Assembly: GCA_019416425.1 (NCBI GenBank)
Contig: DXXK01000012.1
Coordinates: forward strand, 1 to 12,486
From: Bacteroidales bacterium
GTDB taxonomy: Bacteria > Bacteroidota > Bacteroidia > Bacteroidales > Muribaculaceae
DNA length: 12,486 bases
Direction: 5' to 3'
The position numbers and the translations under genes are program-made. Position 1 is the first letter of the stretch. Each line of letters begins with the position of its first letter. Shown here one piece after another: positions 1 through 6,749 of the stretch. Below the pieces are notes generated by a model that was not told the DNA's origin, made no database searches, and worked only from the letters and a program-made list of their open reading frames with translations.

Positions 1-73
1 TAATAAAACAATGTGCTTTTGCAAGCGACGCTTCCGGGATTGCTCCTTTCAGCTTTCGTTTTCAAAAACGATG

Positions 74-81
74 CAAAGTTA
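74..81 (-). promoter_or_regulatory. Probable -7 element of a leftward promoter
   Basis: Read on the minus strand this is TAACTTTG followed by CA, a full match to the Bacteroidota -7 consensus TAnnTTTG and to the extended TAnnTTTGC[AG] form seen elsewhere in the window. Transcription would start near position 71 and run left, out of the window, with a leader of at least 70 nt. I see no TTTG at the expected distance of about 20 nt; the nearest, at 114-117, is 32 nt away. The target gene is not visible. Confidence 0.45.
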
Positions 82-131
82 TATAAAATTTTATTTCGGC
101 GGTTATTTTTTTTCAAAAAAATGCGTTTTTG

Positions 132-174
132 CCGAAATTAAACATGTTTTTTAACACATTAAAGTTAATTTCGG
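132..174 (-). terminator. Possible terminator hairpin after the GH13 gene
   Basis: CCGAAATTAA at 132-141 and its exact reverse complement at 165-174 form a 10-bp inverted repeat 8 nt past the GH13 stop codon. A smaller TGTT/AACA repeat (145-148 with 153-156) lies in the loop. The stem is AT-rich and the bases that follow on the minus strand are A-rich, with T runs only further on, so this is not a classic intrinsic terminator. It could equally be a protein-binding palindrome. Confidence 0.35.
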
Positions 175-181
175 GGCAAAA

Positions 182-2965
182 TTAACGGATAATGACCTTC
201 TTCGCAATGTTTCCGCAACGAACTATGTAGACTCCGCGCGGCAACTCGACGTTGCCTTCGCCCCGGATAACGGCAATACGTACGCCCGTCAGGCCATAGA
301 TTTCGACAGTCCCCTCTGTGCCGTAGACCGACAGACTGCCCGGACCGGTGGCGATCCGCAGGTCGGATTCGCTCGTCATGACATCCTTCACGCCCGAGAT
401 GTTGCGCGTGGTGACCACGGCGAAGCAGTTGGCCGGAACCGTGATTGACTTGTTCGTCACGTTGAAGCGGGCCGATTCCGTACCGTGACTCTGGACTGCG
501 ATCCAGTAATCGTCCTGCGACGCCGATACGCTGAAGTCGGCGGCGACGGTCACGTTGCGGTTGGTGTTAGGGTTGATCACGCAGAACAACTCCTTGTCAC
601 CGGCCTTGGTGGATATGATGCGGCCGCGCTCCCAGCCCGACAGCTCGGTGACGAAGGACTGGTTGTTGGTTGCGAACAGGTCCTGGTACTCCGGATTGAG
701 ACGTATTCGGATCAGAGTGCTGTAGGTCTCCATCAGCGCCTTGTTGTCCGGATCGTTCAGCAGGTTCCAGTTCACGATCTTGGGGTCGGTGTTGTTGCCG
801 CCATTACTGTTCTTGGTGGTCTGGGCGTTGCCCATCTCCGAGAATTGCCAGATCATGTGGCTCCCCGGCTCCAGAATCATCTGTGCCGCCGCCGAACCCA
901 GACGCTGCATCGATACGGCATGGTTGCCCTTGACGTCGTCGGCGCCGAACTGATTCTGCTTGTAGGCCAGACGCTCCTCGTCATGGCTCTCCAGATATGC
1001 CACGGTCGAGCCGGCTGTGCGGCCGCCGAATACGGCGTTCATGCCGTTCAGGCTGGAACTCGACGAATAACCCATGGCGAACTGGCAGCCGGCGTTGTTG
1101 TAGTTGGCCCAGTTCAGCTCGCCGTCCTGCGCCATCAGGTTCTCCTCCTGCGCGCCGGCCAGGTTCTCGTTGATGAAGTAGGCGTTGGGGTTGACGGCTG
1201 TCATATATCCGTGCAGCCGCTTCATGCGGTCCACGCGGCTCTGGTTGAAGGCGTTGGTGGCTGCGTCGCCGTTGTTGGCGTACGAGTCGTTGTCGCCAAG
1301 ACCCTTCACCAGGTCGAAACGGAAGCCGTCCACCTTGTATTCCTTGAGCCAGAACTGCAGCATGTCGCGCCACTGCTCCTCCACCAGAGGATATCCCTGG
1401 TTCCAGTCGTTCAGCACGCTGTAGGCGTGGGGAGCGTCCTGGTTGTAGAACGGATTCTGCTCCACGGGGTATAGCTGGTACCAGGGATGGCAGCCGTCGC
1501 TCTGGTTGAACACCACGTCCAGGATTACGGCTATGCCCTGCTTGTGGCACTCGTCGATGAAGCGCTTGTAGTCCTGCGGAGTTCCGTAGGCCTTGTCGGG
1601 GGCCATGTAGAAGTTCGGGTTGTAGCCCCAGGAGATGTTGCCGTTGAACTCATTGATGGGCAGGAGCTCCACGGCGTTGATGCCCAACTGCCTCAGGTAG
1701 GGTATCTTCTGGATGGCCAGGTTGACCGTGCCGTTGCCGTCGGCCTTGCCCTCGGTGCCGGTGAAGTCGCGCAGCAGCATCTCGTAGATCACCAGATTGT
1801 CCTTGGGCGGATACTGGAATGCCGGAGCCGTCCATTTATAGTCAAGCAGGTTGTCGGAGTAGTATGCCAGGAAGGTATTGGACGGAACCTTGCCTTCGGG
1901 ATACTTCGGCATGTCGGGGTATACAGTGCTGCTGATGTACTTGTCGTTGTAGGGGTCCAGTACCAGGCGTGCGTACGGGTCGCCGACGTTGTACTGGCCG
2001 TCGATGCAGTAATAATAGGAGAATGCTCCCTTGATCTGCGATGCCGGGATGGTAGTCTTGAAGTAGCGGAAGCTTGCGCCCTGGATGTTGCGGTCCACGT
2101 ATTGGCATACGCCTGCCATCGTGGGCTTGAAGTCATTCCAAGAGCCTACCACCACGCAGTTCTGCTTCTGCGGGGCGGCCATGCAGAATGTATAGCTGCC
2201 GTCGGCGTTCTTGGTGACTCCTAATGCCGGAATCGTGGCGTCGGAAGCCTGGATGGCGTTGCCGGCGCACAGCACGTTGAATTCCTGCGTCTGCGTGTCG
2301 TTGCCCTTCTTGGCCGTGCAGGCTACGGCATACTCTCCTTGGGTCGTGAAACTGTAGTTGGCGGTCAGCGCCTTGACTCCACTCTGCGATGCCACGGGGC
2401 TGCCGTTGACGGTGATGGTGATGTCCGCTGTCTGAGTCGTGGCGGCGGTGAAGGTCACGTCGGTATTGGTGCCTAACACATTGTTGGTGTTGCTGCGCGT
2501 GAACGCCAGCTGGAAGCCGGTGTCCACCACGTCGACGAAGATGTCGGAGTTACCCACGCCTTTGCCCTCCTTGGAGCAGTTGGCGTTACGGAACACGAAG
2601 CACAGGCGCTTCACGGTCTCGTTGGCGGCAACGCCGTAGTAGGTGCGGATGTCGCCGATGTCGAGTTTCCAAAGGTTGGGCGACACATAGGTCAGCTTGT
2701 ACTTGGCAGCGTTGTCGCCCCAGGTGGGGGCGTATTTCCAGCTTGTGGTGGTGCCGTTGGCGTTCACCACGTCCACGCCGGTATGGGCGTAGATGCCCTC
2801 GGTGGCCGGGCTGCCCATCAGGCCCTTGTTGCCCTGGTCCGCATGGAAGTAGATCACCACATTCTGCGAATCCTCCTGTAGCGGCGAGGGCTCGGTCGTG
2901 ACCTGTGCCCTGAGGCCCGCAACGCAAGTCAACAGCGCTGCAAGCAGTAGATAAAAATTCCTCAT
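182..2965 (-). CDS. Secreted GH13 alpha-amylase-family enzyme with T9SS sorting domain
   Basis: This 927-residue protein is probably an endo-acting enzyme on alpha-1,4/1,6-glucans (starch, glycogen or pullulan). It begins with a signal peptide (residues 1-20, cut after LRA). Residues about 35-150 form a beta-rich N-terminal domain, 160-235 an Ig-like domain, and 245-345 a CBM48/E-set-like domain (VVVGSWNDF, 271-279). The GH13 barrel spans about 388-700. Catalytic residues visible are Asp551 (GFRFD, region II), Glu600 (INEN, region III) and Asp662 (ESHDEER, region IV). Region I is DVVFNQ (483-488), with Gln where most GH13 enzymes have His. The last 70 residues, ending GVYIVRCGNIAKKVIIR, look like a type A T9SS C-terminal sorting domain, so it is probably exported through type IX secretion. 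The start at 2965 fits the signal peptide; an upstream in-frame extension of 129 residues is antisense to the next gene and is rejected. No SusC/SusD genes are nearby. Exact specificity is not determinable here. Confidence 0.9.
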   Translation of the reverse strand: MRNFYLLLAALLTCVAGLRAQVTTEPSPLQEDSQNVVIYFHADQGNKGLMGSPATEGIYAHTGVDVVNANGTTTSWKYAPTWGDNAAKYKLTYVSPNLWKLDIGDIRTYYGVAANETVKRLCFVFRNANCSKEGKGVGNSDIFVDVVDTGFQLAFTRSNTNNVLGTNTDVTFTAATTQTADITITVNGSPVASQSGVKALTANYSFTTQGEYAVACTAKKGNDTQTQEFNVLCAGNAIQASDATIPALGVTKNADGSYTFCMAAPQKQNCVVVGSWNDFKPTMAGVCQYVDRNIQGASFRYFKTTIPASQIKGAFSYYYCIDGQYNVGDPYARLVLDPYNDKYISSTVYPDMPKYPEGKVPSNTFLAYYSDNLLDYKWTAPAFQYPPKDNLVIYEMLLRDFTGTEGKADGNGTVNLAIQKIPYLRQLGINAVELLPINEFNGNISWGYNPNFYMAPDKAYGTPQDYKRFIDECHKQGIAVILDVVFNQSDGCHPWYQLYPVEQNPFYNQDAPHAYSVLNDWNQGYPLVEEQWRDMLQFWLKEYKVDGFRFDLVKGLGDNDSYANNGDAATNAFNQSRVDRMKRLHGYMTAVNPNAYFINENLAGAQEENLMAQDGELNWANYNNAGCQFAMGYSSSSSLNGMNAVFGGRTAGSTVAYLESHDEERLAYKQNQFGADDVKGNHAVSMQRLGSAAAQMILEPGSHMIWQFSEMGNAQTTKNSNGGNNTDPKIVNWNLLNDPDNKALMETYSTLIRIRLNPEYQDLFATNNQSFVTELSGWERGRIISTKAGDKELFCVINPNTNRNVTVAADFSVSASQDDYWIAVQSHGTESARFNVTNKSITVPANCFAVVTTRNISGVKDVMTSESDLRIATGPGSLSVYGTEGTVEIYGLTGVRIAVIRGEGNVELPRGVYIVRCGNIAKKVIIR

Positions 2966-2996
2966 GGTTGTTGAGATTGGGTAAAATATTCGTTTA

Positions 2997-3033
2997 AGAC
3001 CCCGGCTCTGACATCTGGTTAGGGCCGGAGTCT
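2997..3033 (-). terminator. Hairpin between the DUF2027-like gene and the GH13 gene
   Basis: AGAC (2997-3000) pairs with GTCT (3030-3033) and CCGGCTC (3002-3008) pairs with GGGCCGG (3022-3028, one G-T pair), with one mismatch between the two helices and a 13-nt loop. It lies 18 nt past the stop codon of the DUF2027-like gene and 32 nt before the GH13 start. No clear T run follows on the minus strand, only TAAACGAATATTTT. It probably ends or weakens the upstream operon, but I see no convincing separate promoter for the GH13 gene in the remaining space, so partial readthrough is possible. Confidence 0.5.
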
Positions 3034-3051
3034 GTTGTGTGCGGTCGAACC

Positions 3052-3813
3052 TTACTTGTTGCGTTTGTTCTGCTTGGGCTGGCGCTTGTGGAGCGGCTCG
3101 GCCAGCAGAGGGACTTCCAGGACGGGGGTGTCGAAGTACAGGCCGGGACGGAAGCAATGGAACTTGAAGAACTTGGTCAGGTCCAGCTTGCGGAGCGCGT
3201 TGAGCGGTTCCTTGACCGTGAAGTCCTTGTCTTTCTTGTATGCGATGGCCTGGAACACGATCCGTTCCATGCCGGGGATGTCGTTGTGGCCTAACTGGCG
3301 CAGGTCGGCGATTTCGTTGGGTGCCACCTCGCCGCGGGCGAAGGTGGTCCATTCGCCGGGCTTGGCCACGATCAGCAGCTGGTAGCTCAGAAAATAGTTG
3401 GAGTCATTGACCAGGGCGGCATTGAATGTGGTGGTGTCAAGGCGCTTGGCGTCCTTGGGCTCGAACGCCAGGATCACGTTCATGGCGTCGCCGTATTCCG
3501 TCTCCTCGATGGGGAAATCCTCCTCCTCGGGTTTGGGATGGACAGGCGCTGCAGGTGCGGCGACCGGCTTGGCCTCCGGCTCCGGCTTGTTGCGTTTCGA
3601 GCCGCGGCCCACGTCGTAGGCCTGTTGGTCGAACATCAGTCTCGCCCCCGTGGTGTTGGCATGTCCGGCCGGAAGCACCACCACCAGTTCGTTTACGGCC
3701 ACCGGCCGGTCGAATCCGTCGTCGTTGACATACGCGATCTTGCCGTCGACGCGGCTCACTACGCCGCCGCCGACCTCGTTCAGGTATCTTACTGTATCTC
3801 CAGCCTTTACCAT
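3052..3813 (-). CDS. DUF2027-like protein lacking a C-terminal Smr domain
   Basis: This 253-residue protein has no signal peptide or membrane segment and is probably cytosolic. The N-terminus (MVKAGDTVRYLNEVGGGVVS, 1-20) begins a small beta-barrel of about 50 residues that I recognise as the start of Bacteroidota DUF2027 proteins. A charged, proline-rich linker follows (70-105, including KPEPEAKPVAAPAAP). A beta-rich domain occupies about 108-235, with VILAFEPKD, FLSYQLLI and WTTFARGEV strands. It ends in a basic tail (HKRQPKQNKRNK). Family members I remember are about 340 residues or longer and continue into an Smr (MutS2-type nuclease) domain. Here the reading frame stops just where that domain would start, and the 86 nt before the next gene cannot hold one. 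It starts 18 nt after phoH and is very probably co-transcribed with sufB and phoH. The molecular function is not known to me. Confidence 0.8.
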   Translation of the reverse strand: MVKAGDTVRYLNEVGGGVVSRVDGKIAYVNDDGFDRPVAVNELVVVLPAGHANTTGARLMFDQQAYDVGRGSKRNKPEPEAKPVAAPAAPVHPKPEEEDFPIEETEYGDAMNVILAFEPKDAKRLDTTTFNAALVNDSNYFLSYQLLIVAKPGEWTTFARGEVAPNEIADLRQLGHNDIPGMERIVFQAIAYKKDKDFTVKEPLNALRKLDLTKFFKFHCFRPGLYFDTPVLEVPLLAEPLHKRQPKQNKRNK

Positions 3814-3831
3814 TTCCTGTGTATTCTCTCC

Positions 3832-4824
3832 TTATTCTTCAGTATTATCGGGTTGCGCCTGGTCGCGGGCCTGGTCCTCCAGCTCCACCTCCTTCTCGCG
3901 GTTCTCGTACGCATCCACGATGCGTTGCACCAGCGGATGGCGCACAATGTCTTTTTTCTCGTATTCGATCACGCCTATGCCTTTGACGCCCTTCAGGATG
4001 CGTAGGGCGTTGAGCAGACCGCTGCGTACCGACCGGGGCAGGTCGATCTGCGTCACGTCGCCGGTGACGATCATCTTGGAGTTGACTCCCAGACGGGTCA
4101 GGAACATCTTCATCTGGTGGGTGGTGGTGTTCTGCGCCTCGTCCAGTATGATGACGGCGTCGTTGAGCGTGCGTCCGCGCATGAAGGCCAGCGGGGCAAT
4201 CTGGATCGTGTTGGAATCCATGTATTCCTTCAGTTTCAGCGGCGGCAGCATGTCCTCAAGCGCGTCGTAGAGCGGCTGCAGGTACGGGTCGATCTTATCC
4301 TTCATGTCGCCGGGGAGGAATCCTAATTTCTCGCCGGCCTCGACGGCGGGACGGCTCAGGATCAGGCGCCGGCATTCCTTGTTCTTCAGCGCACGGACCG
4401 CCAGGGCGATGGCTATGTAGGTCTTGCCGGTACCGGCAGGCCCCAGGGCGAACGTCAGGTCGTTGTCCTGGAACGAACGGACCATCCGCGACTGGTTGGC
4501 GTTGCGCGGGGCGATGGGACGGCCGGTCTGACCGTAGATTATCACTCCGTCGGACTCCTGGGGGTGCGGAGCCTCGCCACGTACCATATCGATGATGTCG
4601 TCCTCGGTAAGCTTGTTGTATTTCGACGCCCAGGCCTCCAGCTCCTTGATCTTCTTCTCGAACTCCGCGGTCTCGCTCTCCTCGCCGATAGCCTTGATGA
4701 CGTTGCCGCGCGCCGAGACGCGCAGCTTCGGGAAGAGGTTGCGGATCAGGGCCATATTCGTGTTGTTCGGCCCGTAGAAGGTCTGTGGGTCGATGTTGTC
4801 GATTATTATTATCCGTTCAATCAT
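3832..4824 (-). CDS. phoH: PhoH-family P-loop ATPase
   Basis: This 330-residue protein has the usual length and layout of PhoH. An N-terminal region (1-110) contains a short KH-like segment (VSARGNVIKAIGEE, 36-49). The ATPase domain follows, with Walker A GPAGTGKT (128-135), the conserved SRPAVEAGEKLGFLPGD stretch (157-173) and Walker B VIILDEAQN (224-232). The sensor-like VTGDVTQIDLP (253-263) and RHPLVQRIVDAYE (295-307) are also typical. The C-terminal 20 residues are acidic and low in complexity. PhoH proteins are cytosolic ATPases with a proposed role in RNA metabolism and phosphate stress, and their substrate is not well defined. It begins 11 nt after the sufB stop and ends 18 nt before the DUF2027-like gene, so it is the middle gene of a likely three-gene operon. 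No phosphate-responsive site is apparent. Confidence 0.95.
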   Translation of the reverse strand: MIERIIIIDNIDPQTFYGPNNTNMALIRNLFPKLRVSARGNVIKAIGEESETAEFEKKIKELEAWASKYNKLTEDDIIDMVRGEAPHPQESDGVIIYGQTGRPIAPRNANQSRMVRSFQDNDLTFALGPAGTGKTYIAIALAVRALKNKECRRLILSRPAVEAGEKLGFLPGDMKDKIDPYLQPLYDALEDMLPPLKLKEYMDSNTIQIAPLAFMRGRTLNDAVIILDEAQNTTTHQMKMFLTRLGVNSKMIVTGDVTQIDLPRSVRSGLLNALRILKGVKGIGVIEYEKKDIVRHPLVQRIVDAYENREKEVELEDQARDQAQPDNTEE

Positions 4825-4835
4825 AGTATTCAGGT

Positions 4836-6296
4836 TTATCCCACGGAGCCTTCCAGGCTGACCTGAAGCAGCTTCTGGGCCTCCACGGCGAATTCCATGG
4901 GAAGTTTCTGCATCACGTCGCGGGCGTATCCGCCCACGATCAGCGCTATTGCCTCCTCGGTGTCGATGCCGCGCTGGCGGCAGTAGAACAGCTGCTCCTC
5001 GTTGATTTTGGAGGTGGTGGCCTCATGCTCGACGGTCGACGACTGGTTGCGCACGTCGATCTTTGGGAAGGTGTGCGCGCCGCACTGGTCGCCCATCAGC
5101 AGCGAGTCGCACTGCGTGTAGTTGCGGCAGTTGTCGGCGTCGGCGGCCACGCGCACCATGCCGCGGTAGGAATTCTGCGACTTGCCCGCCGAGATTCCCT
5201 TGCTGACTATGGTGGAGCGGGAGTTCTTGCCCAGGTGTATCATCTTGGTGCCTGTGTCAGCCTGCTGGTAGTTGTTGGTCAACGCGACGGAGTAGAACTC
5301 GCCCACGGACTCGTCGCCTTTCAGGATGGTCGAGGGGTATTTCCATGTGATGGCCGAACCGGTCTCCACCTGCGTCCAGCTCAGCTTGGAGCGGTGGCCG
5401 CGGCACAGGCCGCGCTTGGTCACCAGGTTCAGCACGCCGCCGCGTCCCTGCGCGTCGCCGGCGTACCAGTTCTGTACCGTCGAGTATTTCACTTCGGCGC
5501 GTTCCTCAACGATTATCTCCACAACTGCGGCGTGCAGCTGGTTCTCGTCACGCATCGGCGCCGTGCAGCCTTCCAGATACGATACGTAGGAGTCATCATC
5601 GGCCACGATGAGCGTCCGCTCGAACTGGCCCGTACCGCTGGCGTTGATGCGGAAGTAGGTGCTCAGCTCCATCGGACACCGCACTCCCTTGGGGATGTAG
5701 ACGAAACTGCCGTCCGAGAAGACCGCAGAGTTCAGCGCGGCGTAATAGTTGTCGCGGTAGGGAACAACCGTGCCGAGATATTTCTTGACCAGCTCGGGGT
5801 AATCCTTGACGGCTTCGGAGAACGAGCAGAATATCACACCCAGTTCCGCTAAGTGCTCGCGGTGGGTGGTCTTGACGGATACGGAATCCATAACGGCGTC
5901 GACGGCCACGCCCGACAGTCGTTTCTGCTCTTCCAGGCTGATGCCGAGTTTGTTGAACGTCTTGACCAGCTCGGGGTCTACCTCATCCATGGATTGCTTC
6001 AACGGCTTCTTGCGCGGAGCGGCGTAGTAGCTGATGGCCTGGTAATCGATCTCGGGCATGTCGAGGTGCGCCCAGGTCGGGGGCGTCAGCGTCAGCCAGT
6101 AGCGGTACGCCTTCAGCCGGAAGTCCAGAAGCCATTCCGGTTCATGTTTCAGGGCCGATATCTGACGTATCACCTCCTCGCTCAGGCCGGGGGGTAACGT
6201 ATCGGTGTCTATGTCGGATGTGAATCCGTACTTATATTCTGAATTTGTAGCCTGGTCCAAAACCTGTTTGGACTCGCTTAACGTCTCATTCTCCAT
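4836..6296 (-). CDS. sufB: Fe-S cluster assembly scaffold protein SufB
   Basis: SufB pairs with SufD and the ATPase SufC to form the SufBC2D scaffold, which builds Fe-S clusters from sulfur delivered by SufS. From the ATG at 6296 the protein has 486 residues, the normal SufB length. Typical segments include PEWLLDFRLKAYRYW (53-67), PEIDYQAISYYA (81-92), MDSVSVKTT (136-144), GSFVYIPKGVRCP (196-208), SYLEGCTAPMRDENQLHAAV (239-258) and STVQNWY (272-278). The C-terminal GDQCGAHTFP (402-411) carries Cys405, which matches the E. coli SufB cysteine needed for cluster assembly, and VEHEATTSK (422-430) matches the conserved His-Glu site. An ATG at 6308 is an alternative start. A TTG at 6359 is rejected because it lies upstream of the probable transcription start. 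The gene is followed by phoH after 11 nt; sufC, sufD and sufS are not in the window, which is unusual. Confidence 0.95.
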   Translation of the reverse strand: MENETLSESKQVLDQATNSEYKYGFTSDIDTDTLPPGLSEEVIRQISALKHEPEWLLDFRLKAYRYWLTLTPPTWAHLDMPEIDYQAISYYAAPRKKPLKQSMDEVDPELVKTFNKLGISLEEQKRLSGVAVDAVMDSVSVKTTHREHLAELGVIFCSFSEAVKDYPELVKKYLGTVVPYRDNYYAALNSAVFSDGSFVYIPKGVRCPMELSTYFRINASGTGQFERTLIVADDDSYVSYLEGCTAPMRDENQLHAAVVEIIVEERAEVKYSTVQNWYAGDAQGRGGVLNLVTKRGLCRGHRSKLSWTQVETGSAITWKYPSTILKGDESVGEFYSVALTNNYQQADTGTKMIHLGKNSRSTIVSKGISAGKSQNSYRGMVRVAADADNCRNYTQCDSLLMGDQCGAHTFPKIDVRNQSSTVEHEATTSKINEEQLFYCRQRGIDTEEAIALIVGGYARDVMQKLPMEFAVEAQKLLQVSLEGSVG

Positions 6297-6347
6297 ATTT
6301 TGGGTCATCTTGTGGGAGGGCAACAGACCTTCCCTGCAATTGATACG

Positions 6348-6355
6348 CAAAATTA
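6348..6355 (-). promoter_or_regulatory. -7 promoter element of sufB
   Basis: The minus strand reads TAATTTTG followed by CG, a perfect TAnnTTTG match. Transcription should start near 6345, giving a 5' leader of about 37 nt to the ATG at 6308 or 49 nt to the one at 6296. No TTG is seen 19-21 nt upstream; the spacer region is T-rich instead. A small hairpin (CCCGT/ACGGG, 6389-6403) lies upstream. The element falls inside the longest possible reading frame of sufB, which argues for the shorter protein. Confidence 0.6.
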
Positions 6356-6456
6356 GCAAAAAAAGTTGAATCTACCGTTATAATAATCCCCGTAAGCCAC
6401 GGGCATCCTGTGGGCCGGACGATGTACAAAGACGAGTGGCCCGTATAAAATGAGGT

Positions 6457-6487
6457 GTCCGCCTTTTCCTGCAGAGAAAAGACGGAC
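6457..6487 (-). terminator. Terminator hairpin downstream of the tRNA-Val pair
   Basis: GTCCGCCTTTTC (6457-6468) and GAAAAGACGGAC (6476-6487) form a 12-bp stem with one G-T wobble on the minus-strand transcript and a 7-nt loop. It lies 16 nt past the 3' end of the second tRNA in transcription order. On the minus strand it is followed by ACCTCATTTTAT, a short U-rich stretch. It is well placed to end the tRNA transcript before the sufB promoter. Confidence 0.6.
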
Positions 6488-6503
6488 GGGGGTTTGTGGG
6501 GAG

Positions 6504-6578
6504 TGGGCGCTTACGGATTCGAACCGCAGACCCTCTGCTTGTAAGGCAGACGCTCTAAACCAGCTGAGCTAAGCGCCC
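6504..6578 (-). tRNA. tRNA-Val (anticodon TAC), second in the pair
   Basis: The minus strand folds as a complete cloverleaf. The acceptor stem is GGGCGCT/AGCGCCC, the D arm contains AGCTCAGCTGGTTTAGAGC, and the anticodon stem is CTGC../..GCAG with loop CTTACAA and anticodon TAC. The T arm carries GGTTCGAATCC. The discriminator base is A and no CCA is encoded. The anticodon reads GTA and, with a modified U34, other GTN valine codons. The gene is the downstream member of a tandem pair with a 21-nt spacer, and differs from its partner only at one acceptor-stem base pair. Confidence 0.96.
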
Positions 6579-6599
6579 AAAAGGGTATGTGTTAATCGG

Positions 6600-6674
6600 T
6601 GGGCGATTACGGATTCGAACCGCAGACCCTCTGCTTGTAAGGCAGACGCTCTAAACCAGCTGAGCTAATCGCCC
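6600..6674 (-). tRNA. tRNA-Val (anticodon TAC), first in the pair
   Basis: This has the same cloverleaf as the neighbouring copy, with acceptor stem GGGCGAT/ATCGCCC, anticodon loop CTTACAA and T-loop TTCGAAT. The discriminator is A and CCA is not encoded. It is transcribed first, about 9 nt downstream of the start predicted from the promoter at 6686-6717. Compared with the second copy, the sixth pair of the acceptor stem is A-T instead of C-G; all other bases are identical. Confidence 0.96.
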
Positions 6675-6685
6675 GATTGCGAGTG

Positions 6686-6717
6686 CAAAATTACAACGTT
6701 TTTTTATTTCCACCAAA
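6686..6717 (-). promoter_or_regulatory. Promoter of the tRNA-Val pair
   Basis: On the minus strand a TTTG -33 element (6714-6717) is followed by a 20-nt spacer and TAATTTTG (6686-6693), then CA. Both elements match the Bacteroidota consensus at the expected spacing. The predicted start near 6683 leaves a leader of about 9 nt before the first mature tRNA base at 6674. This is one of the clearest promoters in the window. Confidence 0.8.
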
Positions 6718-6736
6718 TTTTTGGCCAACTTTTTTG

Positions 6737-6744
6737 CAAAATTA
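6737..6744 (-). promoter_or_regulatory. Second -7-like element upstream of the tRNA pair
   Basis: TAATTTTG followed by CA occurs again on the minus strand, 51 bp upstream of the main tRNA -7 element and 5 nt past the stop codon of the small membrane protein gene. No TTG lies 19-21 nt upstream, where the sequence is still coding. It could be a weak second tRNA promoter, or chance in an AT-rich gap. Confidence 0.3.
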
Positions 6745-6749
6745 TCGAA

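Noticed and set aside
485..1474. Long open frames opposite the GH13, sufB and glycoside hydrolase genes (for example 485-1474 plus, 5025-5852 plus, 10093-10533 minus)
   Set aside because: They are antisense to well-supported genes, follow their codon pattern, and encode Val-, His- or Arg-rich sequences with no family resemblance.
182..2965. GH13 protein as a lipoprotein because of Cys14 in the signal peptide (LLTC)
   Set aside because: The residue before Cys is Thr rather than Gly, Ala or Ser, the hydrophobic stretch before it is short, and LRA-Q is a good signal peptidase I site.
2966..3352. 129-residue N-terminal extension of the GH13 reading frame
   Set aside because: It overlaps the DUF2027-like gene on the same strand in another frame and is Arg/Pro-rich without recognisable structure. 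The ATG at 2965 begins a proper signal peptide.
6297..6359. Extended SufB start at the TTG codon 6359
   Set aside because: The -7 element TAATTTTG at 6348-6355 overlaps this start, so it would not be transcribed, and the extra residues are not typical of SufB.
6389..6403. Hairpin CCCGT/ACGGG upstream of the sufB promoter as a riboswitch or terminator
   Set aside because: The stem is only 5 bp and lies upstream of the predicted sufB transcription start, so it is not in the sufB leader. It could at most back up the tRNA terminator.
6504..6674. tRNA-Val pair as an integration site for a mobile element
   Set aside because: No integrase, no partial tRNA repeat and no foreign-looking genes are seen nearby; the two copies are both complete genes.
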